From contig NZ_JTEO01000011.1 in the NCBI RefSeq assembly GCF_024500045.1, forward strand, positions 32,218 through 96,217: 64,000 nt of DNA, written 5' to 3'. The stretch's first letter is position 1. Every line of letters starts with the position of its first letter. Source of the stretch: Methanolobus chelungpuianus. GTDB taxonomy: Archaea; Halobacteriota; Methanosarcinia; Methanosarcinales; Methanosarcinaceae. Shown here piece after piece: positions 28,119 through 37,085 of this stretch. The position numbers and the translations under genes were made by a program. Under the pieces are notes generated by a model that saw nothing but the letters and a program-made list of their open reading frames with translations, searched no databases and had not been told where the DNA came from.

Positions 28119-28426
28119 ATGGAAATAAGGAATCCTCTTTGACGAAATGGCAGATGAGCACAGTAAGGACATCCGGGACCTGCGGGAAGTGTTTGACAGC
28201 CTGTCCGGTAAAGAGAAACTGGATGTGCTGGAACTGCAGGACATTGCTGAAGACGGTTTCCAAGCACAAGGATATTTGCCTTCTGGAGCGCAGGCCTGTA
28301 AAACCCTCACGGACGGCAAATGAGATAATCTCCGGCATGTCCCCGAGATCCCTGGACTATTCCCAGCAATGCATCAACTATTTCGTATCAAGGATAGCTG
28401 AGAAGACCAGAATCCAAAATTTATAA
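28119..28426 (+). pseudogene. Small conserved-looking gene broken by two frameshifts
   Basis: Three consecutive frames read like parts of one protein of about 101 aa. A start with GGTGG upstream (28119) gives MEIRNPL. A second frame gives DEMADEHSKDIRDLREVF through DIAEDGFQAQGYLPSG to 28317. A third gives NEIISGMSPRSLDYSQQC through SRIAEKTRIQNL, ending at 28426. Each junction needs removal of one base (near 28139 and at 28318). No family recognised. It could be a decaying gene, a small gene with sequence errors (28147-28323 is itself a 58-codon frame), or chance; the codon pattern and helix-like composition favour a real origin. Confidence 0.4.
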
Positions 28427-28452
28427 GTTGAAGCGCATCCTATAGCACATTC

Positions 28453-29487
28453 ATGACAGGGATACTTTTTGATGATATAGGCAGCTTTCCCCTCCCTCCG
28501 GGCAGGTCGAAAGACTGGATGAAGGAAAGCTTCTCCAAGGGAAGGAACAACAGGGAACTGTTCGCAGTAATAAGTGATGCTTTCAGGCAGAAGATGGAAG
28601 CAGGCGTGGATGTGCCTACCTATCCCCAGTACCAGGATATGAACGAGCAGTTCCTGTCCATCATCAGGGACCCCGTAAAGTCAGAGGAGCCTTTCAGGGT
28701 GAAGCAGGATGCTGCCAGGATAATGGAACTTGAGGCCATCGAGGAGCTTGCCGGAGAGTACAGGGAAGAACATGGAAAGAAGCCGGATGTGCGTGTCTGT
28801 GTCACTGGCCCCCTAGAACTATATCTCAAGGAGTTCGGCGGTACCGAATATACGGATATCCTGAACCTGCTTGCAGAGAGCGTGGACCGCTTTGTAGGCA
28901 ATTCACTTTCCAATGCCCGTAATTTCAATATAAGGACTGTTTCCATAGATGAACCCAGTATCGGCATCAACCCTCAGATCATGTTCGACAGCAATGAGCT
29001 TATATACGCAATGGATATCGCCTGCAGTTCTGCGAAAAGGGCCGGATGTGATGTTGAGATACACCTGCACTCGCCCCTGCACTACACTCTCGCATGCCAG
29101 GCCCGCAATATAGGGGTCGTAGGCGTGGAATCGGCAGCCACCCCCTCCTACCTTGAACTTATAGACCGTAAGGAACTTGAAGACAGCGACACCTTCCTGC
29201 GTGTCGGAATAGCCCGCACGGATATATTCAACCTTGCGGCAGTGCTTAACGATAAGTATAATACCAATGTCTGGAAGGACGGAGCCCACATGCAGGATAT
29301 CGTGACGCAGATGGAGACCCCTGAACTGATCACAAGAAGGCTCCAGAAAGCATATTCTATCTTCGGGGAATGTATCAGGTACGCAGGCCCCGACTGCGGC
29401 CTCGGCTCATGGCCCTCCCAGGAGATGGCTGCCCAGCTGCTGAGGAACGTGGCAGCAGGCATGGCCGAGTTCAGGAAAGCATTATAA
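28453..29487 (+). CDS. Core-MetE methionine synthase family protein
   Basis: A 344-aa protein equivalent to the C-terminal catalytic half of cobalamin-independent methionine synthase. Archaeal members of this core-MetE class are thought to take methyl from methylated corrinoid proteins rather than folate. Landmarks are DDIGSFPLP at the start, TGPLELYLKEF, VSIDEPSIG, VEIHLHSPLHY, VGVESAA and the terminal PDCGLGSW that supplies the zinc cysteine. By eye the usual H-x-C zinc pair reads H-S-P, so one zinc ligand seems replaced. It is convergent with the protease gene across a hairpin. Confidence 0.8.
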   Translation: MTGILFDDIGSFPLPPGRSKDWMKESFSKGRNNRELFAVISDAFRQKMEAGVDVPTYPQYQDMNEQFLSIIRDPVKSEEPFRVKQDAARIMELEAIEELAGEYREEHGKKPDVRVCVTGPLELYLKEFGGTEYTDILNLLAESVDRFVGNSLSNARNFNIRTVSIDEPSIGINPQIMFDSNELIYAMDIACSSAKRAGCDVEIHLHSPLHYTLACQARNIGVVGVESAATPSYLELIDRKELEDSDTFLRVGIARTDIFNLAAVLNDKYNTNVWKDGAHMQDIVTQMETPELITRRLQKAYSIFGECIRYAGPDCGLGSWPSQEMAAQLLRNVAAGMAEFRKAL

Positions 29488-29494
29488 AAATAAC

Positions 29495-29512
29495 AGTGTC
29501 CGAAAGGACACT
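29495..29512. terminator. Bidirectional hairpin between convergent genes
   Basis: AGTGTCC / GGACACT stem of seven base pairs closed by a GAAA tetraloop. It lies 8 bases after the methionine synthase stop and 27 bases from the protease stop. Confidence 0.55.
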
Positions 29513-29538
29513 CCCTCTATCCTAGAAATGCCTCTGGC

Positions 29539-31461
29539 TTACGGGTAGTCAACTGTACCGGATTTAGACACAGTATATTTTGTACCGTTGATAGTTACTG
29601 AATCAACTGTGAACGTGAAGGTCAGGGTTCCTGTCTTGTACTTCACCGAATCCGAGAGCACAGTAGCCGTCCCGTCAGCACCTGTTGTTGCGGTATCAAT
29701 GTCACTCGTTGCAATGCTCCAGTGACCATTGACGACTGCGCCCTGGACAGCCTCACCGTTGGATTTTACATTGACTGTGGCTTTACCGCTCACGAACAAG
29801 TTCTTTCCTGCAGACCTGGTCTCAGTCACTACGCTGACAGCAACGTCAATCGCCTGGGATACTGGAATTTCGCTTATGCTCACTGTCCCTGTAGCTATGC
29901 CTGTATCTCCGGAGTTATCAGTGACTGTCAGGGTCACATTATAGGTCCCGGCAGCTGAGTAGGCGTGCTGCGCAGTGGCCCCGTTCCCGGTGTATCCATC
30001 ACCGAAAGCCCATGAGTATGAGGATATATCCCCGTCGGAGTCTGTTGAGCCTGATGCGTCAAAAGTTATATTCTCGCCTGCATAGGCACTGGAAGGATTA
30101 ATGGTCATACGCGCCGTAGGCGCCTGGTTGACCGGCGGCTGTACGGTAGTTGCATAAGTGAGAGCTGCATAGGCGTCCACTATGCCGTGGCCTGAGCCTG
30201 CATCCCATCCTTTTCCGTAGATGTCCCTGGCAGTATCCTGGATGGCAGCTCTCACGTTATCCGGGCCAGTGGCCCCGTTAGCAATGAGAAGGGCCGCGAC
30301 GCCTGCCACATGCGGGGTTGCCATGGAGGTGCCCTGGTAGAAATAGTATCCGAAGTTTGTGGGTCTGACACTGAAGGTTTGCTGCAGGATGCCGTCCACA
30401 TACCCGTCACCATTCTGGTCAATGGCAGTGTCTCCACCCGGTGCCATTATATCAAGGGCCTCTCCATAATTGGAGTAGGATGTACGGTCTCCGTCATATC
30501 TGGTTGCGCCCACAGCTATGCATTTATCATAGGCAGCGGGATAACAGACAGTTCCCAGGCCATCATTTCCGGCGGCAGCTACAATTGTAACTCCCTGCCC
30601 GTATGCATAATTGATCGCATTTTCCAGTCCCTCAGGATTCACCCCGGGAGCAAAGCTGAGGCTCATGCTGATCACATCCGCATCATTGTCGGCAGCATAA
30701 GTAATCCCATCAATAAGGTATTGCAGGGTCCCGCTTCCCCTCTTGTTGAGGACCTTTACAGGCATCAGGGTACATCCATAGGCAACCCCGGCAACGCCAA
30801 TCCCGTTATTTGTTGACTGGGCTATCGTACCGGCCACATGTGTGCCGTGCCCCTGGTCATCGTTTGCATGAGGATCGTTATTAACGAAATCCCATCCTGC
30901 TTTAAAAGAGGTTCCTGCAAGGTCCGGGGCAAGCGCGTAAGTGCCATAGTTCTCGTATGCTATTCCTGTATCCAGCACAGCTACAATAACTCCCTGGCCT
31001 GCTGATATATTCCAGGCATGTGTAAGATTGATGCCATGTCCTGAGTGGAAGTTCCACTGGTATGCGTAATAAGGATCATTGGGCACCGTAGATGCGTGCA
31101 TCAGATAATTTGGCGTAGCATACTCGACATTGGGATTCCTGCTGTAGATCTCCACCATCTCTTCCACTGACTTTGTTTTCGGGATGTTCAGTTTCCTGAA
31201 GCCTGCATAGGGACTTGTGTAAGCCACTGAGGTACCGTGCTTTGAATTCAGGGCCGAGATCTTTGCCTCGGACATCCCGGGACTGAACTTTACCAGTATC
31301 TCCCCGGGCACATATGCCTGTCCGTTATCCAGGTCGGGCATTGCAACGCTTATCTCGTCGTCAGTACCATAAGCTTGCGGGCTTACTGCCAGAGCAGGTG
31401 CAGTTGTTCCTGTGACCAGCATGCTGACCGCTAGAAGCATAAGAAGTGTTTTTACGTTCAT
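29539..31461 (-). CDS. Secreted subtilisin-like serine protease with PKD domain
   Basis: A 640-aa exported S8 protease. A signal peptide spans about residues 1-26. The propeptide of the fervidolysin/I9 type runs PGEILVKFSPG to NYLMHAS. The catalytic domain has Asp in VAVLDTGIA, His in GHGTHVAGT and Ser in GTSMATPHVAG. A PKD domain (ENITFDASGSTDSDGD to YNVTLTVTD) and a final Ig/BIG-like beta domain of about 100 residues follow. The start is ATG 31461 because GGTGGT precedes it; an ATG nine bases upstream has none. No C-terminal sorting motif is visible. Probably extracellular or surface-held proteolysis. Confidence 0.92.
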   Translation of the reverse strand: MNVKTLLMLLAVSMLVTGTTAPALAVSPQAYGTDDEISVAMPDLDNGQAYVPGEILVKFSPGMSEAKISALNSKHGTSVAYTSPYAGFRKLNIPKTKSVEEMVEIYSRNPNVEYATPNYLMHASTVPNDPYYAYQWNFHSGHGINLTHAWNISAGQGVIVAVLDTGIAYENYGTYALAPDLAGTSFKAGWDFVNNDPHANDDQGHGTHVAGTIAQSTNNGIGVAGVAYGCTLMPVKVLNKRGSGTLQYLIDGITYAADNDADVISMSLSFAPGVNPEGLENAINYAYGQGVTIVAAAGNDGLGTVCYPAAYDKCIAVGATRYDGDRTSYSNYGEALDIMAPGGDTAIDQNGDGYVDGILQQTFSVRPTNFGYYFYQGTSMATPHVAGVAALLIANGATGPDNVRAAIQDTARDIYGKGWDAGSGHGIVDAYAALTYATTVQPPVNQAPTARMTINPSSAYAGENITFDASGSTDSDGDISSYSWAFGDGYTGNGATAQHAYSAAGTYNVTLTVTDNSGDTGIATGTVSISEIPVSQAIDVAVSVVTETRSAGKNLFVSGKATVNVKSNGEAVQGAVVNGHWSIATSDIDTATTGADGTATVLSDSVKYKTGTLTFTFTVDSVTINGTKYTVSKSGTVDYP

Positions 31462-31547
31462 ATCAACCACCCATATTTGATACTTATCTATGTGCTGTAT
31501 GAGCGTATAAATAATTCCATACTATTTTACATCTGAAAGTGCAAAGG

Positions 31548-32555
31548 TTAAACTGATATCGTTCCCAGAAAACCGTCAAGCCCAAGCATCGTTCTTTCAA
31601 CGATCCGCAGTGTCACATAGGTTTCCACATACGCTGCAAACAGCAGCATAAGAATCATTATTGCGGACATTTTCCACAGGTACCCTGAGAGCATATACCT
31701 TTTTACAGTATCAAGAACAAGCACCACGTCAGCTTTCAGTTCCCCGTAACTGTTGCCGAGGAATAGTCCTTTATGGACGATATCTGAGGACTGGATGCGG
31801 GCTAACCTGTAGCCAAGTGCCGCCGCCAGCAGCAGTGCAGGTATCTCGATGATACCGTGGGGTAATATGGATATGACGAAGTAGGTCAGATTGTAGAACG
31901 CTCCGAGGAATATCCCTTTGGGTCCGAATATATGAAAGCCTGTGAGCGAGCCGTTGAATACAAAGAATGCCAGTAGTATCCCCATCAGAAGGCCGTTGAC
32001 TATCATTATCAGGAAAGGTATCGTAAAAGGGAGCATGTATGCAAGCATCCTGTAATCTTCCCGGCTGTAGCCACAGTATTCCCAGAATCCCACTTTCGGA
32101 GTATCAGCATCAGTATATGGAAAACCGGCATCCATGCGATGCGCAAGCTTCTGGAGCAGCCTGTTGCCAGGCACAAGCATCCTTTCAAAGCCAATGGAAA
32201 CAGAGGCATACCTGCCGTGATCTGCCCTCATCCGGATATCCGATATCAGCAGGGGATGAATGAACATGAACAGCCCCGTACCCAGCGATGCCATCAGGGC
32301 AGCTATGCTATTGAAAATAAATATGGCCCACATGGGGCTGATGTATTCGGCTGCCACCGTGACCTTGGACGTTGCTGCGGAGGCCGCAGAGACGATAATT
32401 TCATCAACGGGTGCAGGCTCCGATGTGATTAGCATGAGAGCGTAAAGGAGCATACTGATAATAAACGCTGTCAGCACTGACAGGGCGAAAGTCTTTGCTG
32501 ACCACATTAAGTCCCTGTGATCGATAGTGAAGGTCTGATTGTTGGCGGGAGACAT
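31548..32555 (-). CDS. SpoIIM-like (DUF95) integral membrane protein
   Basis: A 335-aa membrane protein with about six hydrophobic segments. The SpoIIM/DUF95 hallmark ILPHGIIEIPALLLAAALGY lies at about residues 230-250. Family members occur widely outside sporulating bacteria and their archaeal role is unknown. It is divergent from the KaiC-like ATPase gene. Confidence 0.8.
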   Translation of the reverse strand: MSPANNQTFTIDHRDLMWSAKTFALSVLTAFIISMLLYALMLITSEPAPVDEIIVSAASAATSKVTVAAEYISPMWAIFIFNSIAALMASLGTGLFMFIHPLLISDIRMRADHGRYASVSIGFERMLVPGNRLLQKLAHRMDAGFPYTDADTPKVGFWEYCGYSREDYRMLAYMLPFTIPFLIMIVNGLLMGILLAFFVFNGSLTGFHIFGPKGIFLGAFYNLTYFVISILPHGIIEIPALLLAAALGYRLARIQSSDIVHKGLFLGNSYGELKADVVLVLDTVKRYMLSGYLWKMSAIMILMLLFAAYVETYVTLRIVERTMLGLDGFLGTISV

Positions 32556-32693
32556 ATATGGATATCAAGGAATCTTTGCAGGGCATTTATTTAAACGGCT
32601 TTTTATAAAATCCAATCGATGCATTAAAATATATTGCAGTTTAATAATACTCCTAAAAGTATATTATCCTACTTATATGCAGAGGTAGTATCT

Positions 32694-33437
32694 ATGAGAA
32701 TACCTACAGGAATAGAAGGATTTGATGATCTGGTACAGGGGGGCCTCCTGTCCGAAAGGGTCTATGTGCTGAGCGGCCCGCCCGGAAGCGGGAAAACCAC
32801 CTTTGGCGTACAGTTCCTTGCTCACGGTGCTTCCAGGGGCGAGGTAGGCTTATACACTACACTTCTGGAGTGCCCGCAGAACATCATCAACGACATGTCC
32901 AATTATGCGATGAACATCACTTCTCTCATCAAGATGCAGAAACTTCTTTTTGCAGACCTGGGCCCGAGAATGGAATACGGCTACATGGATGAGATGAGCG
33001 AGTTCGTGACAACGGATTATAATGTCGGCAGGACGTCCATTGAAAGCGAGGCTCCTTCCCCGTCCATGGTGTTCAAGGAGATAGCAGCATATGTCTCCGA
33101 ATACGATGTCAAGCGCCTTGTCATTGATTCAGTGTCCGCCATAAGGTTCACTACCAACGACTTCTCTCTGCAGGAAAAGGAGATGAGCAGGTTCATACGC
33201 AACCTGAAGAAGCTTGGCTGCACCACTGTACTGCTGTCTGAAATGACAGACCCCACTGCATATTCCACAGAGCAGTTCGCTGCGCACGGTGTGGTTTTCA
33301 TGCACAATTTCCTGTATGATAAGACTATGACACGGGCAATCCAGGTAATCAAGATGCGTGGCACGAGACATGACTGTAACATGCGTGCTGTCAGCTTTAC
33401 CGAAAGAGGCCTGAGGGTCGAAGGTTATCTGGAATGA
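32694..33437 (+). CDS. KaiC/RadA-like RecA-superfamily ATPase
   Basis: A 247-aa single-domain ATPase beginning MRIPTGIEGFDDLVQGGLL. Walker A is GPPGSGKT (residues 28-35). The Walker-B-like strand RLVIDSVSAIRF and the late MRGTRHDCNMR resemble KaiC-like GvpD/RadA-like archaeal signalling ATPases. Start ATG 32694 has GAGGTA seven bases upstream; a longer frame from 32634 covers AT-rich promoter DNA. It is followed after 9 bases by a small companion gene. A regulatory or chemosensory role is likely for the family; the target is unknown. Confidence 0.85.
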   Translation: MRIPTGIEGFDDLVQGGLLSERVYVLSGPPGSGKTTFGVQFLAHGASRGEVGLYTTLLECPQNIINDMSNYAMNITSLIKMQKLLFADLGPRMEYGYMDEMSEFVTTDYNVGRTSIESEAPSPSMVFKEIAAYVSEYDVKRLVIDSVSAIRFTTNDFSLQEKEMSRFIRNLKKLGCTTVLLSEMTDPTAYSTEQFAAHGVVFMHNFLYDKTMTRAIQVIKMRGTRHDCNMRAVSFTERGLRVEGYLE

Positions 33438-33446
33438 TGGTGTCCT

Positions 33447-33962
33447 ATGGTTGCACTATTCAAAAAAGAGAAAGAAAGCAAGATAATATCCCCGGCAGAC
33501 AGGGCCCATCTTGCTGAGGTTTCCCACAAGCTCGGGTTTGAGGTAGGCTACCACAGGCACTCGGAAATAGGCTGGGTGCAGGAGCAGCTTTCCCGGCTCT
33601 ACGGTTTTGCAGATGAATATGATCTTCGTGACTTTGCCCGTGAGAACTATCTCCGCGGCAAAGAGGAAGGAGCAAGGGCAAAAGAGAGGGATACAAAATC
33701 AGGACTCAAAGGCTCAGGTGCGGACACCGGGGCAGAAGAGAGGCCTCTCAATCTGTCCAATGAGCGCCCTGCGGCAACAGCACCGGCATCTTTCTCAAGC
33801 GGCGATTCCGGATACAAGGTCCAGCGATCCACAATTGAGACCTCGTCTGCTGCTATTCAGCAGCCCACCATGGTAGATCTGCCTGAGAGCGTCCAGCTCA
33901 CAAAGGCCGTTGAGATGCCTCCCATTCTGGAAGGCTTCAAACACCTCCTGCCTAAAAAGTAA
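33447..33962 (+). CDS. Hypothetical partner of KaiC-like ATPase
   Basis: A 171-aa protein of no recognised family. The N-terminal 75 residues look folded and helical (ADRAHLAEVSHKLGFEVGY, QEQLSRLYGFADEYDL). Residues about 75-140 are a Ser/Ala/Gly/Glu-rich linker of low complexity. A short C-terminal motif, EMPPILEGFKHLLPKK, may be a docking helix. It starts 9 bases after the ATPase gene and should be cotranscribed with it, suggesting an adaptor or substrate of that ATPase. Confidence 0.7.
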   Translation: MVALFKKEKESKIISPADRAHLAEVSHKLGFEVGYHRHSEIGWVQEQLSRLYGFADEYDLRDFARENYLRGKEEGARAKERDTKSGLKGSGADTGAEERPLNLSNERPAATAPASFSSGDSGYKVQRSTIETSSAAIQQPTMVDLPESVQLTKAVEMPPILEGFKHLLPKK

Positions 33963-33975
33963 GGGAGAAGACCAC

Positions 33976-35013
33976 TCACTGGCTGTGCCCGAAGGCGACA
34001 AACCTCTGCCTGCCGTCAAGGTTTGCCAGGACGAACCTGTCATTTTTACTGAAGGCTATTTCCTTCGTGCCCGCAAGCTCCATTATGTATTTTTTCCCGG
34101 GCTTTGCCTTTTCTGCGTTCTGTCCTTCCTGCTTTATGCTCCTGATCTTTACAGGCGAGGACTGCAGGCCGACATAGAGATGCAGCATGTCCCCTACTGA
34201 GACCTCCTTTGCCAGCTGTGATAGTGTGCATTCCAGGGTCAGATCGGTAACGACATCTTCCTGCGCGGACAGGACAAATCCCCTGTCAATGTCCTTTGAC
34301 TGCACTCCCTTGAGCGCAAGGCCGACCCTTGCACCTGCAGGAGCGGTCTTGACATCCACGTCATGCATCTGGATAGAGCGGATCTCCAGTTCTTTCTTGG
34401 CCGGATATGCCACCAGCTTATCCTTGGCATGGATGGTGCCCTGTGATACTACCCCGAGGACGACGCAGCCTATACCGGTCACATTGAAGGACTGGTCAAT
34501 AACTACTCTTGCAGGCAGGCTGTCCAAGTTCCTCTGCTCGGCGTCAACCTTGTCTCCCATGGAAAAGATGAGCTCCTTGAGTTCTTCCATGCCCTCAAAA
34601 CTTGTTGTGGAGACCGTGTGATACTGCCAGTTCTCAAGTGCAGTTCCCTTTGTGATCTTTTTGAGCTTTTCTCTCATTTCCTCAATTGCCAGCGGATAGG
34701 AGAGGTCGGCTTTCGTCTGGACAATGACGCCATGCCTGTATCCCAGCAGGTCAAGTGCAATGATGCATTCGGCTGCAAGAGGGTCAAGCCCCTGCGGAGG
34801 TATGCAGAGCAATGCTATGTCTGAAAGATTGAGTGCTGTCAGAAGGGATTTCACGGAAGCCGGGTATCCGGTCGCATCGATGGTAGTGAGCACCCGGTCG
34901 TTCTTGGCATAGTCGTACATCGTGATGTCAGTAACGCTGCCCTTTTTGCCCAGCTTCCCGGCAAGAGTGGTCTTTCCGCTCTTCTCACTTCCAATGATGG
35001 CGATCTTAGTCAT
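33976..35013 (-). CDS. SelB-like elongation-factor paralogue (aSelBL type)
   Basis: A 345-aa EF-Tu-superfamily protein with a G domain and two beta-barrel domains. Its GTPase motifs are degraded. G1 reads GSEKSGKTT (8-16) instead of G-H-V-D-H-G-K-T, G3 reads DATGY (46-50) in place of D-T-P-G-H, and G4 is TKAD (100-103). Domain 2 begins at about residue 165 (PARVVIDQSFNVTGIG). This pattern matches the archaeal SelB-like family described in genomes that need not use selenocysteine. Its role in translation or tRNA handling is unproven. It converges on the KaiC-partner gene. Confidence 0.8.
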   Translation of the reverse strand: MTKIAIIGSEKSGKTTLAGKLGKKGSVTDITMYDYAKNDRVLTTIDATGYPASVKSLLTALNLSDIALLCIPPQGLDPLAAECIIALDLLGYRHGVIVQTKADLSYPLAIEEMREKLKKITKGTALENWQYHTVSTTSFEGMEELKELIFSMGDKVDAEQRNLDSLPARVVIDQSFNVTGIGCVVLGVVSQGTIHAKDKLVAYPAKKELEIRSIQMHDVDVKTAPAGARVGLALKGVQSKDIDRGFVLSAQEDVVTDLTLECTLSQLAKEVSVGDMLHLYVGLQSSPVKIRSIKQEGQNAEKAKPGKKYIMELAGTKEIAFSKNDRFVLANLDGRQRFVAFGHSQ

Positions 35014-35067
35014 ATGAGCATTCTCCGTATGGTCTTACGAATAAATGTTTTTACTTATATTTCTTTT

Positions 35068-36225
35068 TCACGACCATAGCTGGCCCTCGATTATCCCCAG
35101 GGTCTTGTCTGTTGTGCTCTTGTTCATTTTCCTTATATTGACCATATACTCATCCCCCACGCGCTCAGGAGTTCCGAAGATGACATCAAGGCCGAGTCTC
35201 TCAAGATACATCCTGAACATATCTATCGTACTTTCATCCGTGACCCGTATGCGCACATCCTCCCACAGGCGCTCACCTCCCTGCACGTGGAGAATCGATT
35301 CTCTCATGGGCCTGAGTATGCTTTCACCGAGCCTGAGACATCTCTCCCTGATATCCTCCTCGCTTTCGCCCCATTCCACTGACTGGAACCCTTCCCTCAC
35401 GACCCGGGCAAAAAGGTAATCCTTCCCGGATTCGTTGTAGAATCTGAATCCGTGGCGCAGGTCGGCACAATTGCTTTGTGAGGATGTGTATTTCAATGGC
35501 TGCAATACCATTGCCGGGTCTTTAATGACAACGCCCTCATGCTCTGTTTTTCCCAGTTCCGCGATAATTTCCCTTATCCTGTCAGCAGCCCCGGACAATG
35601 CGAACTCCCCGAGCAGTTCCACCTGGGTGAAACCGCACTCCTCCGCCAGCTTCCTTCTATTGTGGACTGGCATCGTGCCCCCATCTTTGTATCGGATATC
35701 AAAGACAAAGAATTCAAGCGAATCCACTCCGTAGATGTCCTTTGGCACATACGGGTTATCAGGGCCTGCCATTTCGCCGTAGACCACATACTCGGGATGG
35801 TCATTGAAAAAATCCCGCTCAAGAAGCCGATTGGCACGGTCGCTGGAGTAGGGGCATACGTGTCCGCTGCGTGTGAAGGCGACCAGCTTGTCCTTATGCT
35901 CGATCACCCGGACGTTGTAGCCATTCATCTTCTCTTCAACGATAACAGAGCTGATGCCTTCAAAGTGACTCTCAAGCGCAGGAGCCAGCATGATGGCTCT
36001 TTTGATCTTAGGGAATCCTTGGATGACCTCAAAGCCGTCCTCTTCCCTTATCAGCACGCTGCCTTCGTCTATCCTTCCCACATTGGTGGTGAACCGGAAA
36101 AAGTCATCATGACCTCCCCAGTCCTGCAGTATGGCTTTCTTCTCAAGCAGCTCTGAAAATCTGGAAGGCGACATCTCAAAAGCTTCTGTCGCCTTCTCCT
36201 GTTGCTTTCCGGTACTCCGGTTCAT
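35068..36225 (-). CDS. ATP-dependent RNA ligase (Rnl3-like, archaeal)
   Basis: A 385-aa nucleotidyltransferase. The adenylated lysine is Lys99 in EEKMNGYNVR (motif I, K-x-x-G), followed by YVVYGEMAGPDNPY (motif III-like), EGVVIKD (motif IV) and LKY (motif V). The C-terminal helical domain is typical of the archaeal Pab1020-like enzymes that can circularise RNA. It lies 54 bases upstream of the aSelBL gene on the same strand and 18 bases downstream of a CBS-domain gene, so all three may be one transcript. Confidence 0.9.
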   Translation of the reverse strand: MNRSTGKQQEKATEAFEMSPSRFSELLEKKAILQDWGGHDDFFRFTTNVGRIDEGSVLIREEDGFEVIQGFPKIKRAIMLAPALESHFEGISSVIVEEKMNGYNVRVIEHKDKLVAFTRSGHVCPYSSDRANRLLERDFFNDHPEYVVYGEMAGPDNPYVPKDIYGVDSLEFFVFDIRYKDGGTMPVHNRRKLAEECGFTQVELLGEFALSGAADRIREIIAELGKTEHEGVVIKDPAMVLQPLKYTSSQSNCADLRHGFRFYNESGKDYLFARVVREGFQSVEWGESEEDIRERCLRLGESILRPMRESILHVQGGERLWEDVRIRVTDESTIDMFRMYLERLGLDVIFGTPERVGDEYMVNIRKMNKSTTDKTLGIIEGQLWS

Positions 36226-36243
36226 AAGCTTGTTCAGGACTGT

Positions 36244-37020
36244 TTATTGTGCAAGCACACTGACAATGTTTCTCCTTGTAACAAGCCCTACCATCTGTTC
36301 TTCCAGATTGATCACAGGCACCCCGCCAATGTTCTCATCGAGCATGAGTTTTGCAACGTCCTTTATCGGTGTATTGGTGTAGACCGTCTTGACGCCCATC
36401 TTCATTATATCTTCCACAATGAGATTCTTGATACGTGCGTCCTGCTTGTTGCCGTCCACAATATCGCGGAATGAGCGCATAGCTTTGGCAATGTCCTTTT
36501 CGGTGATTATGCCTACGAGCTTGTCATCTTCAACTACGGGCACCCTGCCGATGTTATTATCGAGCATGAGGCGCCTTACGTGGATCACGCGGTCGGCAGG
36601 GCTTGCCACGATGGGGTTCTTCTGCATGACCTCAGCCACGTATCCTTTCAGGTCATTCTTCATAAGAAGCTCCGTGGGTGTCACCCATCCGAGGACCTTC
36701 TCGTTCTCGACCACTACTATGACTCCTCCGTTGCGGGCCATGAGGGTGACCGCATCCGTTACCTTGGTGTCCGGCAGTACTTTCACATAATTATCAGAAA
36801 CCGCTGTAGCAACATGCAGGGCGGATGCAGGCATGCTCCCCTTCTTGCGGGTACCGAGCTCCCTTGTGAGATTTCTCATTGTGAGCACACCCACGATCTT
36901 CTCATCGTGAGTAACAAGCAGGCGCCTCACTCCCTTCTTTTCCATTATGTCAAGTGCGTGGGAGATCGTAGCTGACTTGTCAATGTTTACAGGTTCCGTC
37001 ATAATGTCCTTGACTTCCAT
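36244..37020 (-). CDS. Four-CBS-domain protein (1)
   Basis: A 258-aa cytosolic protein made of two CBS pairs. Each repeat has the form DIM(T/K)...(T)xxDAVxLM...GVVPVV.. with [12 protein letters not shown]. The CBS pairs bind adenosine nucleotides or SAM-like ligands and sense energy or methyl status; the partner is unknown. The ribosome-binding site GAGGGAAG is close to the ATG. It is downstream of a second four-CBS gene, 65 bases apart. Confidence 0.9.
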   Translation of the reverse strand: MEVKDIMTEPVNIDKSATISHALDIMEKKGVRRLLVTHDEKIVGVLTMRNLTRELGTRKKGSMPASALHVATAVSDNYVKVLPDTKVTDAVTLMARNGGVIVVVENEKVLGWVTPTELLMKNDLKGYVAEVMQKNPIVASPADRVIHVRRLMLDNNIGRVPVVEDDKLVGIITEKDIAKAMRSFRDIVDGNKQDARIKNLIVEDIMKMGVKTVYTNTPIKDVAKLMLDENIGGVPVINLEEQMVGLVTRRNIVSVLAQ

Positions 37021-37085
37021 AATTCTTCCCTCTGTATAAATTCCGTATCCTTTCTCATTTTTATCTTGTTCGCTTCTGCCTGTAC

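Noticed and set aside
28088..28426. 112-codon frame as an intact gene
   Set aside because: Only its last third looks protein-like; the first part is Cys/Trp/Lys-rich and conflicts with a better frame from 28147.
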